A stretch of 64,000 nucleotides of DNA, from positions 1,984,001-2,048,000 of the forward strand of contig BJKQ01000002.1 in the NCBI GenBank assembly GCA_006538405.1. The letters run 5' to 3'. Positions within the stretch are counted from its first letter, which is position 1. Each line of letters opens with the position of its first letter. The DNA is from Hansfordia pulvinata. Lineage: Eukaryota > Ascomycota > Sordariomycetes > Xylariales. The translations under genes and the position numbers were made by a program. Of this stretch, positions 37,264 to 48,122 are shown piece after piece. Below the pieces are notes generated by a model. That model was not told where the DNA came from. It made no database searches and saw nothing but the letters and a program-made list of their open reading frames with translations.

Positions 37264-38031
37264 GAAGCTGCGCCTCTCTCTCCCCACTTCCTGTCTCCAT
37301 CTCGGTCTGTCCGCGATGACCCCGGGAGGATTCCCGCCTGAGGAGGGTATTACGGAATGACGAACTTTATGACGAGCTCGAAACGCCCCTGGTAGGGCCG
37401 TCGTTGTTGTTGTTGTCGTTGTTCAGAGCCCTTATGAAGGCCGCTGTCGAGCTGGCCGTTGCTTGTACATGTTCTTAGCGACTGCGTTATGTTTTTGCCA
37501 ATGATACCACCTGCCCGTCTGTCGATATAACAATATACCCTGCCTATTCCGTACCAAACCGAGTCTTCTTCGGTGCACCGGCGCGAAGTCCCCGTGTGGA
37601 TGCTCTGGCAGTGATAATCAACGTGCCGCTCCCAAGGCTACATTCGCAGTAGACAGTGCCTGCACGATGCCCCTGTCTGTCCTGACGACTACGACGCGAG
37701 TCATGGCGACTCCCCTCGGCGGCCCGGTCTGATCTCGTGCTTAGGTAAGTAAGTAATTTGGAGTCGACCCCGCCCATCTCCATCCAGGATCCCCATCACC
37801 GGAGTCGGGAGAAACGCGGGGGCCGGCCATGATGACGCCAATCAGAGGACGCCGGAAAGCAGCACGGCAAGACAACCTAGACTGTCGAGAGTCCGGCGAA
37901 CCGTCGAGGGCCGGGCACATTGATGACCCGCCTCCCATTAAATATTGTCCGTCGTCTGGAGTGCCACTGCCTCCCGTGCCACCCTTTGAGTATTTCGTAG
38001 TCTCCCGCACGCCGCTACCCGACATCACGTC
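37264..38031. other. Intergenic region with dehydrogenase promoter
   Basis: The 7-TM gene's 3' flank is followed by the leader of the flavocytochrome gene. A TTAAATATT element at about 37938-37946 lies roughly 90 nt upstream of the start codon and may act as a TATA-like site. No gene is seen. Confidence 0.5.
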
Positions 38032-39811
38032 ATGGCACCACTACCACCACCCAAGGTATCCGCCTCCGAGATAGCAAAGCACGCCACGCCCGAGGACTGC
38101 TGGGTCGTGATCAACGGCAAGGTCTACGACCTGACTCGCTTCGCGCCCGAGCACCCCGGCGGTGCGGACAGTGAGTGAGACTCTGCAGGGGGGAACGAGC
38201 GTCCGGTTTGGTCTCGGCTGAAGAGGGAGGCCGGAAACTCGGGACGTCCTCAAGGCCCATGATAGATAGATCAGATGCGCTGACACAAGACAAACAAAAA
38301 AAAACCAACTCCGCCCCGCGCTCCAGTCATCTTCACGTGGGCGGGCCGCGATGCCTCCAAGACGTACAACCTGTTCCACTCGAGCGACCTGATCGAGAAT
38401 GAGCTTTCCAGAGCCGACAAGAAGGGCGACCTGGACAAGGCCAGCGTGACCGACGCGTGGACGCAGGCGGCGGCGACGACGAGCCAGGAAGAGGAAGAGC
38501 AACAACGACCCGACGCCAGCAACGACAGAAAGCCCCCCCTATCCTCCATCATCAACCTGCACGACTTTGAGGCGGCTTTTGCGCGCAGCGGCTCGCGCAA
38601 GGCCAACGCGTACATCGCCGGCGCCTCCAACGACCTGCTGACGCTGGGCGCCAACGCCCAGCACTGGGGCCGCGTCTGGTTCCGCCCGCGCGTCATGCGC
38701 GACGTATCCGGCGTCACCACCGCTACCACCCTGCTGGGCCAGCGCCTGACCGCGCCCGTCGTCATCGCCCCGATGGGCATTGCGAGGACCGCCGGGCCCG
38801 AGGCCGAGGCCGCCCTGGGTGCCGGGGCCGCCGCCGCCGGGCTGGCCCACTGCTTGGCCATCACGGCGTCCATGCCAGTTGCCGAAGTGCTGGCCTCCGC
38901 CGCCCCTTCACGCGATCAGCCCTGGTTCTACCAGCTGTACGTCGACCAGCGGCGCGAGCGCACCGAGGCCCTGCTGCGCGACCTGGCCCGCCACCACTCC
39001 CGCCAAATCAGGGCCCTGTTCGTCACGGCCGACCTCCCCGTCGTGTCCAAGCGCGAGGCCGACGAGCGCGTCCGCACCGCCGAGAGTGTGTCTCAGTACG
39101 CGCAGGGGAAGCAATCCACGATCGACGTCAAGGGCGGTGGGCTAGCCCGCAGCACGGGCTCCTTCATCGACCCGTCGCTCGCGTGGGCCGACCTACGCTG
39201 GCTTCGCCGCCACACTGACCTGCCCGTCGTCGTCAAGGGCGTGCAGTCGGCGGCCGACGCGCGCCGCGCTTTGGCCGAGGGGTGCGCGGGCGTCGTCGTG
39301 TCCAATCACGGCGGGCGCGCCCTGGACGGCGCCCCGTCCACTGTGATGGTCCTGCTCGAGCTCCGGAGGGACTGCCCCGAGGTCTTTGAGCGGATGTACG
39401 TCCTCGTCGACGGCGGCATCCGCCGGGGGTCCGACATCCTCAAGGCCGTCTGCATGGGGGCGCATGGGGTCCTGGTCGGCAGGCCCTTCCAGTACGCCGT
39501 CAGCTATGGTAGGAAAGGGGTCGAGCACTGTGCAAGCAGTAAGTAATAGAAAAGCCCTTGTTGCGCGTCTGCCGCGCAGAAACACACAAGTAGTCGGCAA
39601 GCCAACTCACTGACATGGCTGCGCAGTTCTACAGGACGAGCTCGAGACGGCAATGCGACTTTGCGGCGTGACGAACCTGGACGACGTCCGCGGAGACATG
39701 AGCTTCCTCAACACGTCCGAGCTGGAGCCGTTTCTTCCGACTCAAACGGAGAAATACCCTCCGTTGAAGCGCTCTTCGCGGCGAGGGGCAAACCCCACAC
39801 CCAAACTGTAG
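38032..39811 (+). CDS. Flavocytochrome b2-like FMN-dependent alpha-hydroxy-acid dehydrogenase
   Basis: Exons 38032-38170, 38327-39508 and 39627-39811 give 501 residues. A cytochrome b5 domain occupies residues about 8-75. Its heme-ligand His residues are in HPGG (41) and FHSSD (64). An FMN TIM barrel follows (about 115-480), with QLYV Tyr near 251, VVVKG Lys near 350, SNHGGR catalytic His near 374 and Arg near 377, VDGGIRRG near 407 and GRPF Arg near 432. This is the architecture of L-lactate cytochrome c oxidoreductase (Cyb2). It lacks the roughly 80-residue mitochondrial presequence of yeast Cyb2 and starts at the b5 domain, so a cytosolic location is likely. The stretch [10 protein letters not shown] stands where the family has YYxxG, so the first active-site Tyr appears to be Ala. 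Substrate may therefore not be lactate. Confidence 0.9.
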
Positions 39812-41976
39812 CAGCACTGTCCCTGCCTGAGTGCAGCTCGTGACTCGTGGAAGCCATACGCTTCTCGGAATCTGTCGGCTGAGTCACTCTTGACTTTTCA
39901 AGTCAGCGTTAGCAAGAGAAGCAAGGCCATCTCGGAAGAGAATCGCTCCTATATTTCCACAGTACCGGGTAGCCAAACAATCACTTAAGAACTGATCAAG
40001 CGTCACCTGCCGTCGGCTATGATTCGTAACTCGGCTTCATCTCAACACAGCACAAACCTGCAATGTACAGTACTGAGGAAATTCTCGTCGTATCTCGGCA
40101 TTTGCCCGTGCTTTGGTGCGACTTGGGTTCCCCTGGGAGATGCGACCCAAACGGGCCACAAAGCTCGTTTCTCAAGACCAGCTCAAGAACGACACTGTTT
40201 GGTGGGGAGGAGAAGAAGAGAAATCACACTAGTCACCCACCAAGGAAGAAAAGTCGCGCATGAGACTGGCGGCAAAGGCTTTCTAGACGAGGCTGGAGAG
40301 TCGCAGTGTGGTTTTGAGCCGGACACGGCAGTCGAATGAGTTGTGGGCCGCGGCTCAACGTTGGCGTATCACAATTGGTTCAACGCTGGACAACGAAAAG
40401 GTGCGCGTGGGACCCCGCCGCGATAATATGCGTGCGCCATGGCGGTACGCCTCATTCGAAGACAGACCAGCACCGAGTCGAGGCGTGGAAGGGCAGTCGC
40501 AAGTCGTGTCGGGACAGTGGTTGCAAAGCTGGGGCCCCGCCGTCTTCAGGCTTCAGCTTTCGATCCGTTGCCCAAGAGGCTTGCCCCGCCTTTGGGCAAA
40601 TAAGGCCGGACTGCCGACGAGTCTGTTCAGGCTGGGGTAAGCGGCGAATAGCCGTAGCTCGGGTTCGAACGTGCTCGCAGAGTGGGGGATTGTGGGTTAG
40701 GTGGCAGACGCCCCTTGAACCGAGAGTCATTGATGATAACGATTCGGCCTGTCTAGTAGGTAGGATGGGAAGTCAGTCGCCATCGAGTGCCGGAATCTGT
40801 GCAGACATGTACTTTTGAGAGGCGACCCTCGGCAGTCGGCAGGTGATTCAGGCTGCTCATGCCAACAGTGCAAGTGCATCTACTCGCATATTCTCCTTCA
40901 GTAATATTGTGATTTCTATCTGGTATGTATACTGCAAGATGAGCTTATGTACGTCACACGCAAACGACGGTATGCGCCAGACATGTCAAGAACATCAGCC
41001 CTCATATGTACATTTTGAGTCAGCCTTGAGGAATTGTACCTACCTCTCAATGTACCGCACGAAATCGGAAAGCTGAAGATGAGGCAGCCGCGATCTGCAC
41101 AGAAACCCCCGTTCGCTCCTCCCTGTCAACTGCCGGAGCGGAAGATGGTCGGGCCCGGAGCGCTGAGCACGACCGAAGGGGGGCAGGAGGTACTGCTCCT
41201 GTGTCCACACTGGGCCGCGCTGTGCCCAGCTATACATAAAAATACCTTGGGCATGTACGGGCCGCGAGCCACCCTGCAGCAGCCCCGTGCCCCGCCCTCG
41301 GCCAGACACATCAATGGGGCACCGTCGTCACCAGTACTGCGCCCGTACCGGCCTGGCTGCCTGCCCCTTGATCCCCTTGATCAAGACGTGGGCTCGTACC
41401 TGCCCCGACGTGTATCCGCATACCGCATGGCCCGTGGCCCTGGCCGCCGACCTGCACCTGCACCTGAACTTGACAGACAGCATCAGCAATCAGCAGCAGC
41501 GGCAGCAGCAGTCGGCCTGCTCTGCACTGGACCTTGCACGATAGCCTCCTCTTTTCTCACACCCTCCCATCAACCATCAACCGCCATCTCGCCCTCTCCC
41601 GCCCCAGCGTCCTACGCATCCAGACATGCTGCTCGCGTAGTCGCCCTCCTGCGCGCTGCCCACCGCCCCGGTCCCCCCATGTCGTAACCGGGCCTGCACT
41701 CGATTCCCGGCCAGTTGCACCGACCTTGACGCCCCCTCCCCTATACCGCGATAGACTGAGCATCTGCGCTGCTCGATCCCGACCTCTCTGATTACCCTCC
41801 GACTCTGGCCTACCAGCCAGCCCACCCTGTGTATATAGACCGCACGCACAATACGCCATCACATACCGCTACGCCCCGCCGCCTCGCTCCTGACCGCCGC
41901 GCCTGCTCCACCTGCGGCTCGCACCAAAGGCTCTCTGGTCGTCAGCCTGGCCCAGACTGTCCACCAGCCGCCCAAC
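39812..41976. other. Intergenic region with kinase leader
   Basis: No supported gene. Frames of 160-217 codons at 40336-40818 and 41034-41687 lack recognisable features. About the last 450 nt before the kinase ATG are C/T-rich, as expected of a long fungal 5' leader. A frame at 41287-41544 translates a CAGCAG tract. Confidence 0.5.
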
Positions 41977-44900
41977 ATGGCCTCCTACGCCGCCTCTGCG
42001 CCTCGCCATGGCCAGCAATACCAACAGCCCCAGCAGCAACAGCAGCAGTATGCCGCCGCTCAGTACGCCGCCCCCATGCAGATGGGCTCTTCCGCCCCGG
42101 CCGGCACCTTCGCCTCTGGCACCAAGATTCAAGTCGGCAGCCACCGGGTCGTCATCCAGAAGTACCTCTCCGAGGGAGGGTTTGCCCATGTCTACCTTGT
42201 CAAGCTCCCACATCCTGTGGATGGCACCGACCAGGCGGTCCTCAAGCGCGTCGCCGTCCCCGACAAGGAACACCTGCGTGAGATGCGCACCGAGGTCGAG
42301 ACAATCAAGCGCCTCAAGGGCCACAACAAGATCGTCACCTACATCGATTCCCATGCCTCGGAGCTCAAGGGCGGCGGCTACGAGGTGTTCCTCCTCATGG
42401 AGTTCTGCAATGGCGGCGGTCTCATCGACTTCATGAATACCCGGCTCCAGCACCGTTTGACCGAGCCCGAGATCCTCAACATCTTTTCCGACGTCGCCGA
42501 GGGCGTGGCTTGCATGCACTACCTCAAGCCGCCCCTGCTACATCGCGATCTCAAGGTGGAGAACGTCCTGATCGTCACGCACAACGGTCGCCGCGTTTTT
42601 AAGCTTTGCGATTTTGGCTCTGCCGCCGAGCCCAAGCCCCCACCACAGAGCATTGTGGAGTGCCGTCTCGTGGACGAGGACGTTCAGAAACATACCACCA
42701 TGCAGTATCGTAGCCCGGAGATGGTCGATGTCTACCGCAAGCTCCCTATAGACGAGAAATCCGACATTTGGGCCCTCGGCGTCTTCCTCTACAAATTGTG
42801 CTACTACACCACCCCTTTGAAGACCAGGGTCAACTCGCGATCCTCAATGCCAGCTACAAATTCCCCAGTCACCCTGTATTTTCCGATAGGCTAAAACACC
42901 TCATAGGTCAGTTCTCGCCCCTCCTTCCGTCCAGAATCCGTGCTCACCCTGTTGCCAGCGTCCATGTTGCGTGAGGATCTACGAGCCAGGCCCAATATCT
43001 ATCAGGTCCTCAAAGAATCCTGCGAGATGATGGGCCGCCCAGTACCCGTCAAAGATGTGAGCAGTTCCTCTCTACCGGGTTCTTCTACTAGTACTGACCT
43101 TTCGGCCTTGTCTTTATCAGATCTATTCTGGCAAATCTGCCTCACACTCCACCACAAGTTTACGGCAGCCCGCAACGAGCAAGCCTGGCACAAGCCCAAC
43201 GAAAATGGGGGCCGTTTATTCCCCTCCTCCAGCGCAGCAAGCTCAGGCGATTCCAGACATTGTGCCTATGAGGCGCGGCAGGCCCACATCGACACAGCCG
43301 GTAGCTCAGCCGGCAACTCAAACTGCGCCCAGCAAACATGCCCCGAAACCTACACCTTCGCCTGCGAGAGTCACTGATGGCGATCCGTTTGCCGCCCTCG
43401 ACTCCAAATCCGGGAAGCAAACCAACGACGAGCTTTCATCTAGGTTCCCTACACTAGATGAGTTCTCGCTGCTTGTTGACCAGGGGTCCAAATTCGACTT
43501 TGACTCGCCAAGCTCGCCCCCGGAAACTCAAAGGGCGCCCCTACGGAAGCCCTCAGCACAAACACTCGGTGATCAATCGGCCCAGCTCCAGTCGTCCATC
43601 TCATCGACACCTTCCGGACAAAGACCACCACTCGAGAATGGAAGGGTTAAAGCTGCTGTGGGGTCTGTTGAGTCACACAGGCCGTCCCCACCCCTTGGCA
43701 CGACTCCCCAGCTGTCCTCCCTGCCCCCGCGACCTGTGTCGTCTATGAGTAGGGCTTCGGCCATCATTTCAAGCAACCCGGAGCTTCAGGCTATCTCATC
43801 CCCACCCCCTCAACTCGGGCCGTCACAGCCACCGAGGCCCACAATGGTATCGACGGGGACCATGACCACGCCTCCTCATGACCGTGGACCCCGCGAATAT
43901 GCGTCCATCCACCGTTTCCCACCGGCAGACAATGAGCGCTCCTCGAGTCTACAGACGCAACAGAACACGTGGAAGCCGGTCCAATTCCAGCCCGAGCAGA
44001 GCTTGCCTGTACGATCCACGCCTACCCCTCGAGACGCGTATCCTCATCAACAAAGACCCGGCCATGCACGACGTTCCTCGTCATCCCGTCCTTCGCTTGA
44101 AGGCGGACGACCAAGCGCAGAGTTTTTGGAGCCTTTGGCGCGGAAGACTTCCACCTCAATTCGTCAGAGACCGTCGAGCACCTATCTCGAGTCGAACTTG
44201 GATTACCTGAGAGAAAAGGAGGCTGCGCCAAGACCCTTACGGTCTCCCGCTGCGCCATCCTCGCCGCGATTCGCCGCCAAGAGCTCCCCTTCTTTGGACC
44301 CGCAGGACGATGCTGCGATCGAGTCGAACGTCGACTTCCTGCGTTCAATGGAAGACTCGGGCCCTAAAAAGGACAAGGTGACAAATCATGCCAAGCGGTC
44401 CAGCTTGACGTCGATCACCGACACTACACACAAGTTAGCTGGCAAATTTGGAGACGCGTTCAAGAGGTTTGAGAACAACCCTGGCGTGGCACGAATGCCT
44501 TCACCTCTGAAGGACCCAGATGGCAATGCATTGACCCCCATTGCCGGATCAGAGGCGACTGATGGCCGAAGCGACGACGGCCATCTGGGAGAACCTGAGA
44601 TGACGCCTGAGATGCGACGTGAGCTCGAAGCCCAGAGCCTAGCGGAAGAAGAGAGGAGAGTCGAGGCGGCTGCTGCTGAATATCGACGACGACTGGCAAC
44701 GAAAGAAGCCGGCGGCCCACCTGTACCACCAAAGAGCATTGGCGGCGTCTCCCGGGCCGTCAGTATCCAGAATAGGGTGCAACACCTCCTCGACGAGTCG
44801 CAGAAGTCCCCGGTCCAAAAGACAGCCTCGGGATACGGCAAGTTTTCCGACGCTGCTGCTGCGGCAGTGGTACCCAAGGAGCCCCCGGCAGTGCCCCGCA

Positions 44901-45310
44901 AACCCGTTACACCGGGACCACCTTTGCCGCCGAAGGTGCCAGGAGACTGGGACAAAGGTGCCTTGCCGCGGGTGCGCCCCGGCGGGGCAGCAGCAGCTAC
45001 AGGTGAACGACCATCGGGACCGCCGCGGCCCAGCCCGGCCCCGAAACCCTCGCACCTGAACCAGATACCCACCGGACAAAGACCTCGGTCGCCCCCGAAG
45101 CAACAAAGCCGGCCTCCACAGCAGCAGAGGCAGGTCGCTCCCGAACAGCTGGTCGCGATTGACCTGCCTGGGCAGCCTGCCATTGAAATGACGGCGCAAC
45201 AGAAGGAAGACTACATCCAGGACTTCAGCCAACGCTTCCCGAGTCTGAGCTCGATTGAGATGGTAGATCGGGACGTGGGGGCCCCAAACCCTCACAGAGG
45301 AAGTCGATAG
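41977..45310 (+). CDS. Ark1/Prk1 (NAK)-family protein kinase with one frame break
   Basis: Exons 41977-42906, 42959-43056 and 43121-45310 give about 1072 residues once one base is restored. A short poly-Gln N-terminus precedes the kinase domain (about 50-325). It has the Gly-poor loop LSEGGFAHVYLV, VAIK-equivalent AVLKRV (Lys near 90), HRDLKVEN (Asp near 191), DFG (212-214) and QYRSPEMVDVY in the activation segment. These are typical of Ark1/Prk1/AAK1/GAK kinases, which phosphorylate endocytic coat proteins and control actin patches. The long tail is Pro/Ser-rich with PxxP motifs. After CYYTTP (residue 280) the expected FEDQGQLAILNASYKFP is found only in the next frame, and a base appears to be missing in the CCCCTTT at 42812-42818. 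Read as given, the frame ends at 42894 inside the kinase domain. Confidence 0.9.
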
Positions 45311-45795
45311 GGTCGATTCAGTAGCCGGCCTGTTCACCCTGTGTCTTTTTGAATTTTAGTCGGCAGCGAGAACTTGGTTAGACACGTCCTTGGGGATAGA
45401 TTGGGTTCCCGCATCTTGTTTTGCGGTCGCCAGCCTCCCTGAGAGCAGGCATCCTGGATGCATACCTCTAGACTTGTAGATTACGGGCGCGCCCAGCATT
45501 GGGAAGTACGCTGTAAAGACACTGCCGGCTTAACGGCAGCTGACCGGCAGAAGGGCCGACAGGTGCAGCAGGCGTCAACAGCAGATTAGCGAGCAATGCC
45601 AGATTACATTGAGCCTTTGCAATCACAGTCCATGCTGTGACCCTGGCAAAAGGATTATTCATATGTCCCGGGTGCCAGGGCACGGGAAGATGAAGTGCGC
45701 CGAAGTCTCGAGTGGGACCTGCTTGCAAACGTGAATACCGCACACGCATATGCGCATATGCCCCATGGACCCCTTTTCCCACGCAGGTGAGGGGG
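45311..45795. other. Intergenic region between kinase and tandem array
   Basis: 3' flank of the kinase gene with no second gene, and no TACGAGTA cluster. Confidence 0.5.
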
Positions 45796-45963
45796 ACACT
45801 AAGCCGCCATTAGGAAATCAGATCTGACCTAGACAAAACACTAAGCCGCCATTAGGAAATCAGATCTGACCTAGACAAAACACTAAGCCGCCATTAGGAA
45901 ATCAGATCTGACCTAGACAAAACACTAAGCCGCCATTAGGAAATCAGATCTGACCTAGACAAA
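45796..45963. repeat. Perfect 4 x 42-bp tandem array next to tRNA-Ser
   Basis: Four identical 42-bp units with no spacers, starting at 45796, 45838, 45880 and 45922. Each begins ACACTAAGCCGCC and contains the 10-bp palindrome TCAGATCTGA. Each ends GACAAA followed by the A of the next unit, so the minus strand carries TTTT at each junction. The array is 32 bp beyond the 3' end of the tRNA gene. Perfect identity suggests recent expansion. Confidence 0.95.
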
Positions 45964-45965
45964 AA
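45961..45965 (-). terminator. Likely RNA polymerase III terminator of tRNA-Ser
   Basis: AAAAA on the plus strand is TTTTT on the minus strand, 31 nt past the tRNA 3' end. It overlaps the last bases of the tandem array, whose internal TTTT runs could act as back-up terminators. Confidence 0.55.
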
Positions 45966-45995
45966 GTGAAACACATTTTGGAGTCGGATATCATG

Positions 45996-46077
45996 CGATG
46001 TTGGCCTGATTCGAACAGACGCTCCCGAAGGAACAAGATTTCTAGTCTTGCGCATTAGACCACTCTGCCACAACACC
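45996..46077 (-). tRNA. trnS-AGA: tRNA-Ser(AGA)
   Basis: On the minus strand the acceptor strands GGTGTTG and CAACATC pair over 7 bp (one G-T) with discriminator G. The D arm GCAGAGTGGTCTAATGC follows. The anticodon stem-loop is CAAGA-CTAGAAA-TCTTG, giving anticodon AGA. The long variable arm TTCCTTCGGGA is typical of class II serine tRNAs. The T arm is GTCTG-TTCGAAT-CAGGC. Total 82 nt, without an intron. Confidence 0.93.
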
Positions 46078-48122
46078 GTGGTACTGCTTCCTCGATGTCT
46101 ACCGATCAGCTGTTACTGAGTGGTCGGACTCTTAATTCAATATAGAATACCTCAATCTTCCCAATGGCAGCGGAGCTTCCTCGTGCCGGATGCAGTTTTC
46201 TGAGAAGACCTGGATCTACCGCTGCGAACTGCACTTAGGTGGTCGGACGAAGATCAGCAGCGCAAATTCCAGATGGCCGCACGCCCGCTGGTTGCAGTAG
46301 AGTAAAGAGTGTACCTAGCTATCAACCGCCTGGCCGTACAAAGTAGACAGCTCGAGCTTGGCCGTTTTCTCCATAGTACCAGCTCTCGGACTACGAGTAG
46401 GAGGTTTTCGACATCCAAGGATTTGAGGGGGCACGGGTTCATGCCGCAGGTAGATTGCCCGCTCGCCGCGACCCCGCGCACGTGCGAACCGGGTATGAGC
46501 CGGCGGGGACGGCGGAGCAAGCCATAGTTCTCGACCAGCCGGGTGACTCCTCTAGCAGGAGGGCCCGATGGAGCGGTAGCAAAGATCGAAAGGCTGTTGC
46601 TATTATTCACGATTTACGTAAGGGGGGGGGGGGGGGGGGGGCTTGGGAACGGATGCCGAGGTGAGCGGCGCAGGGGTCCGCGATCAACAAGCTATCGGTA
46701 CTGCCAAGAGGGGAGATTAGCTGCAGGTCAGCAGCTGAGGCATCGTGACAGGTGCTTGATTTCTGCATTGTGGCGTTTTGCAGGAGGATGGCGCCTATAG
46801 GTTTCATGAGAAGCCCCAATCGGTCTCGTGCGGTCTCCGAGTATGGGTATCCCGTATTTGTTGCGTAAAATTCGGTTATTCGTAGGTAAGTAGGTACTTG
46901 ACCATACCTAGTAGGCATGGCCTCCAGACTGGGAGTGTTTAAATCGCCAATGGCCGTGGTCTGAGACTGACCCTGAAGGAGAAGGGGCAACCTATGGAAA
47001 TGTTTTGTAACTTGTAAACCAAAAGTCAGCGATCCTTGGTTCCACCCACCATGTTTGTTACATCCACCCGACGTCCATGGAACCGCAACATTGGTGCGAG
47101 TGCATTCCAGGCCTGCTACCTATGTCTACGGGATACCTTACCTTACCTCATGTAACTTAAAGACTGGTGGATGCACGAGTTTAGGCGTAATGGACCGTTT
47201 GGGTCAGGTTACCAACTGCCAGCACGTGTACGAGTACATGCATAGGTGCCCTGAGTTCTGGGCGGGCTTGGAGCGCGTCCATGGATCCAACGGCAGCTAC
47301 CAGCCGTTAAGGACGTGCCGTCACACCCGCCGAAAGCCCCCAGCCCCCTATAAGGTACCTACCGTACCTACAGCACGCCCAGCCAGGTCAAGCTCAACAA
47401 GCTTAGCTGGAGGGCGTCGGGGGCGCCTGCAGGCGGGCTGGCTGGGGCTAGGCTGGGGCAAACCGTGGCGGAAGGAGGCTGACTTGATCGACTTTGTCAA
47501 ACCCCCGTGGCATGGATCTTGTCACGTCCTTCATGAAAGCTGTCGTTTTCCAGGGTCCGCGCCGTTGCACCCACCACCCACCAATCCCCGCAGGCCAAAT
47601 CTACCACCCATCGCCTGCGCCGTCCTTGTCGCCAGTCGCGCCCGCCCTCACGTGTCTTCAATCGACGTGTTCGCTGCGTCTCTCCGGCGCATTGGCTTGC
47701 ACTGCTGCCCCCCGTTCGTTCAGCCGTCCGCCCGCCCGTCCGCCCAGACAGTGCGAGACGACATTGCACCGGCACCGGCCCGTTGCTCGCCTTCAGTCAC
47801 GCCGCGAACCCTCACATCGCTCGCCGCGATCCGTTGCGCTGAGCCCAGCGAGATAATAATCTATTTGCACCTTGCGGGGCTGTTCTCGTCTCCTCAATCC
47901 AGCTGCATCCCTTCCGTCAACACGTCGGCGTCGCCTTCGCCGCCCCGCCGACGCTTCAAGCCGCCTCCCCCGAAGTCCGACCCCGACTGCGATGCGCCCG
48001 GCCCTGCGATAAACGGCGCCTCATATCCTCCCACCCCCTCCTCGACTCCGGCTACCGACACCTGAACTCCCATCAGCAAGGCTGAGCGACGTTTGCTTGA
48101 CTCGCCCCGACCCGATCCCACC
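46078..48122. other. Intergenic region upstream of the Na+/H+ exchanger
   Basis: It contains a 20-G run at 46622-46641, TAGGTA/TACGAGTA motifs and, from about 47560 to 48122, a pyrimidine-rich stretch that is probably the long 5' leader of the exchanger. A 336-codon frame ends just before the exchanger start but has no protein-like features. Confidence 0.5.
46622..46641 (+). repeat. 20-G homopolymer run
   Basis: Twenty consecutive G in intergenic DNA, the longest mononucleotide run seen in the window. Confidence 0.9.

Noticed and set aside
45796..45963. Possible CRISPR-like array
   Set aside because: The four units are directly contiguous with no unique spacers, and the genome is eukaryotic. 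It is a minisatellite.
47055..48065. 336-codon open frame just upstream of the exchanger
   Set aside because: Pro/Arg/Ser-rich with no domain or conserved segment. Its end overlaps the C/T-rich leader of the exchanger gene, so it is more likely a chance frame in GC-rich DNA.
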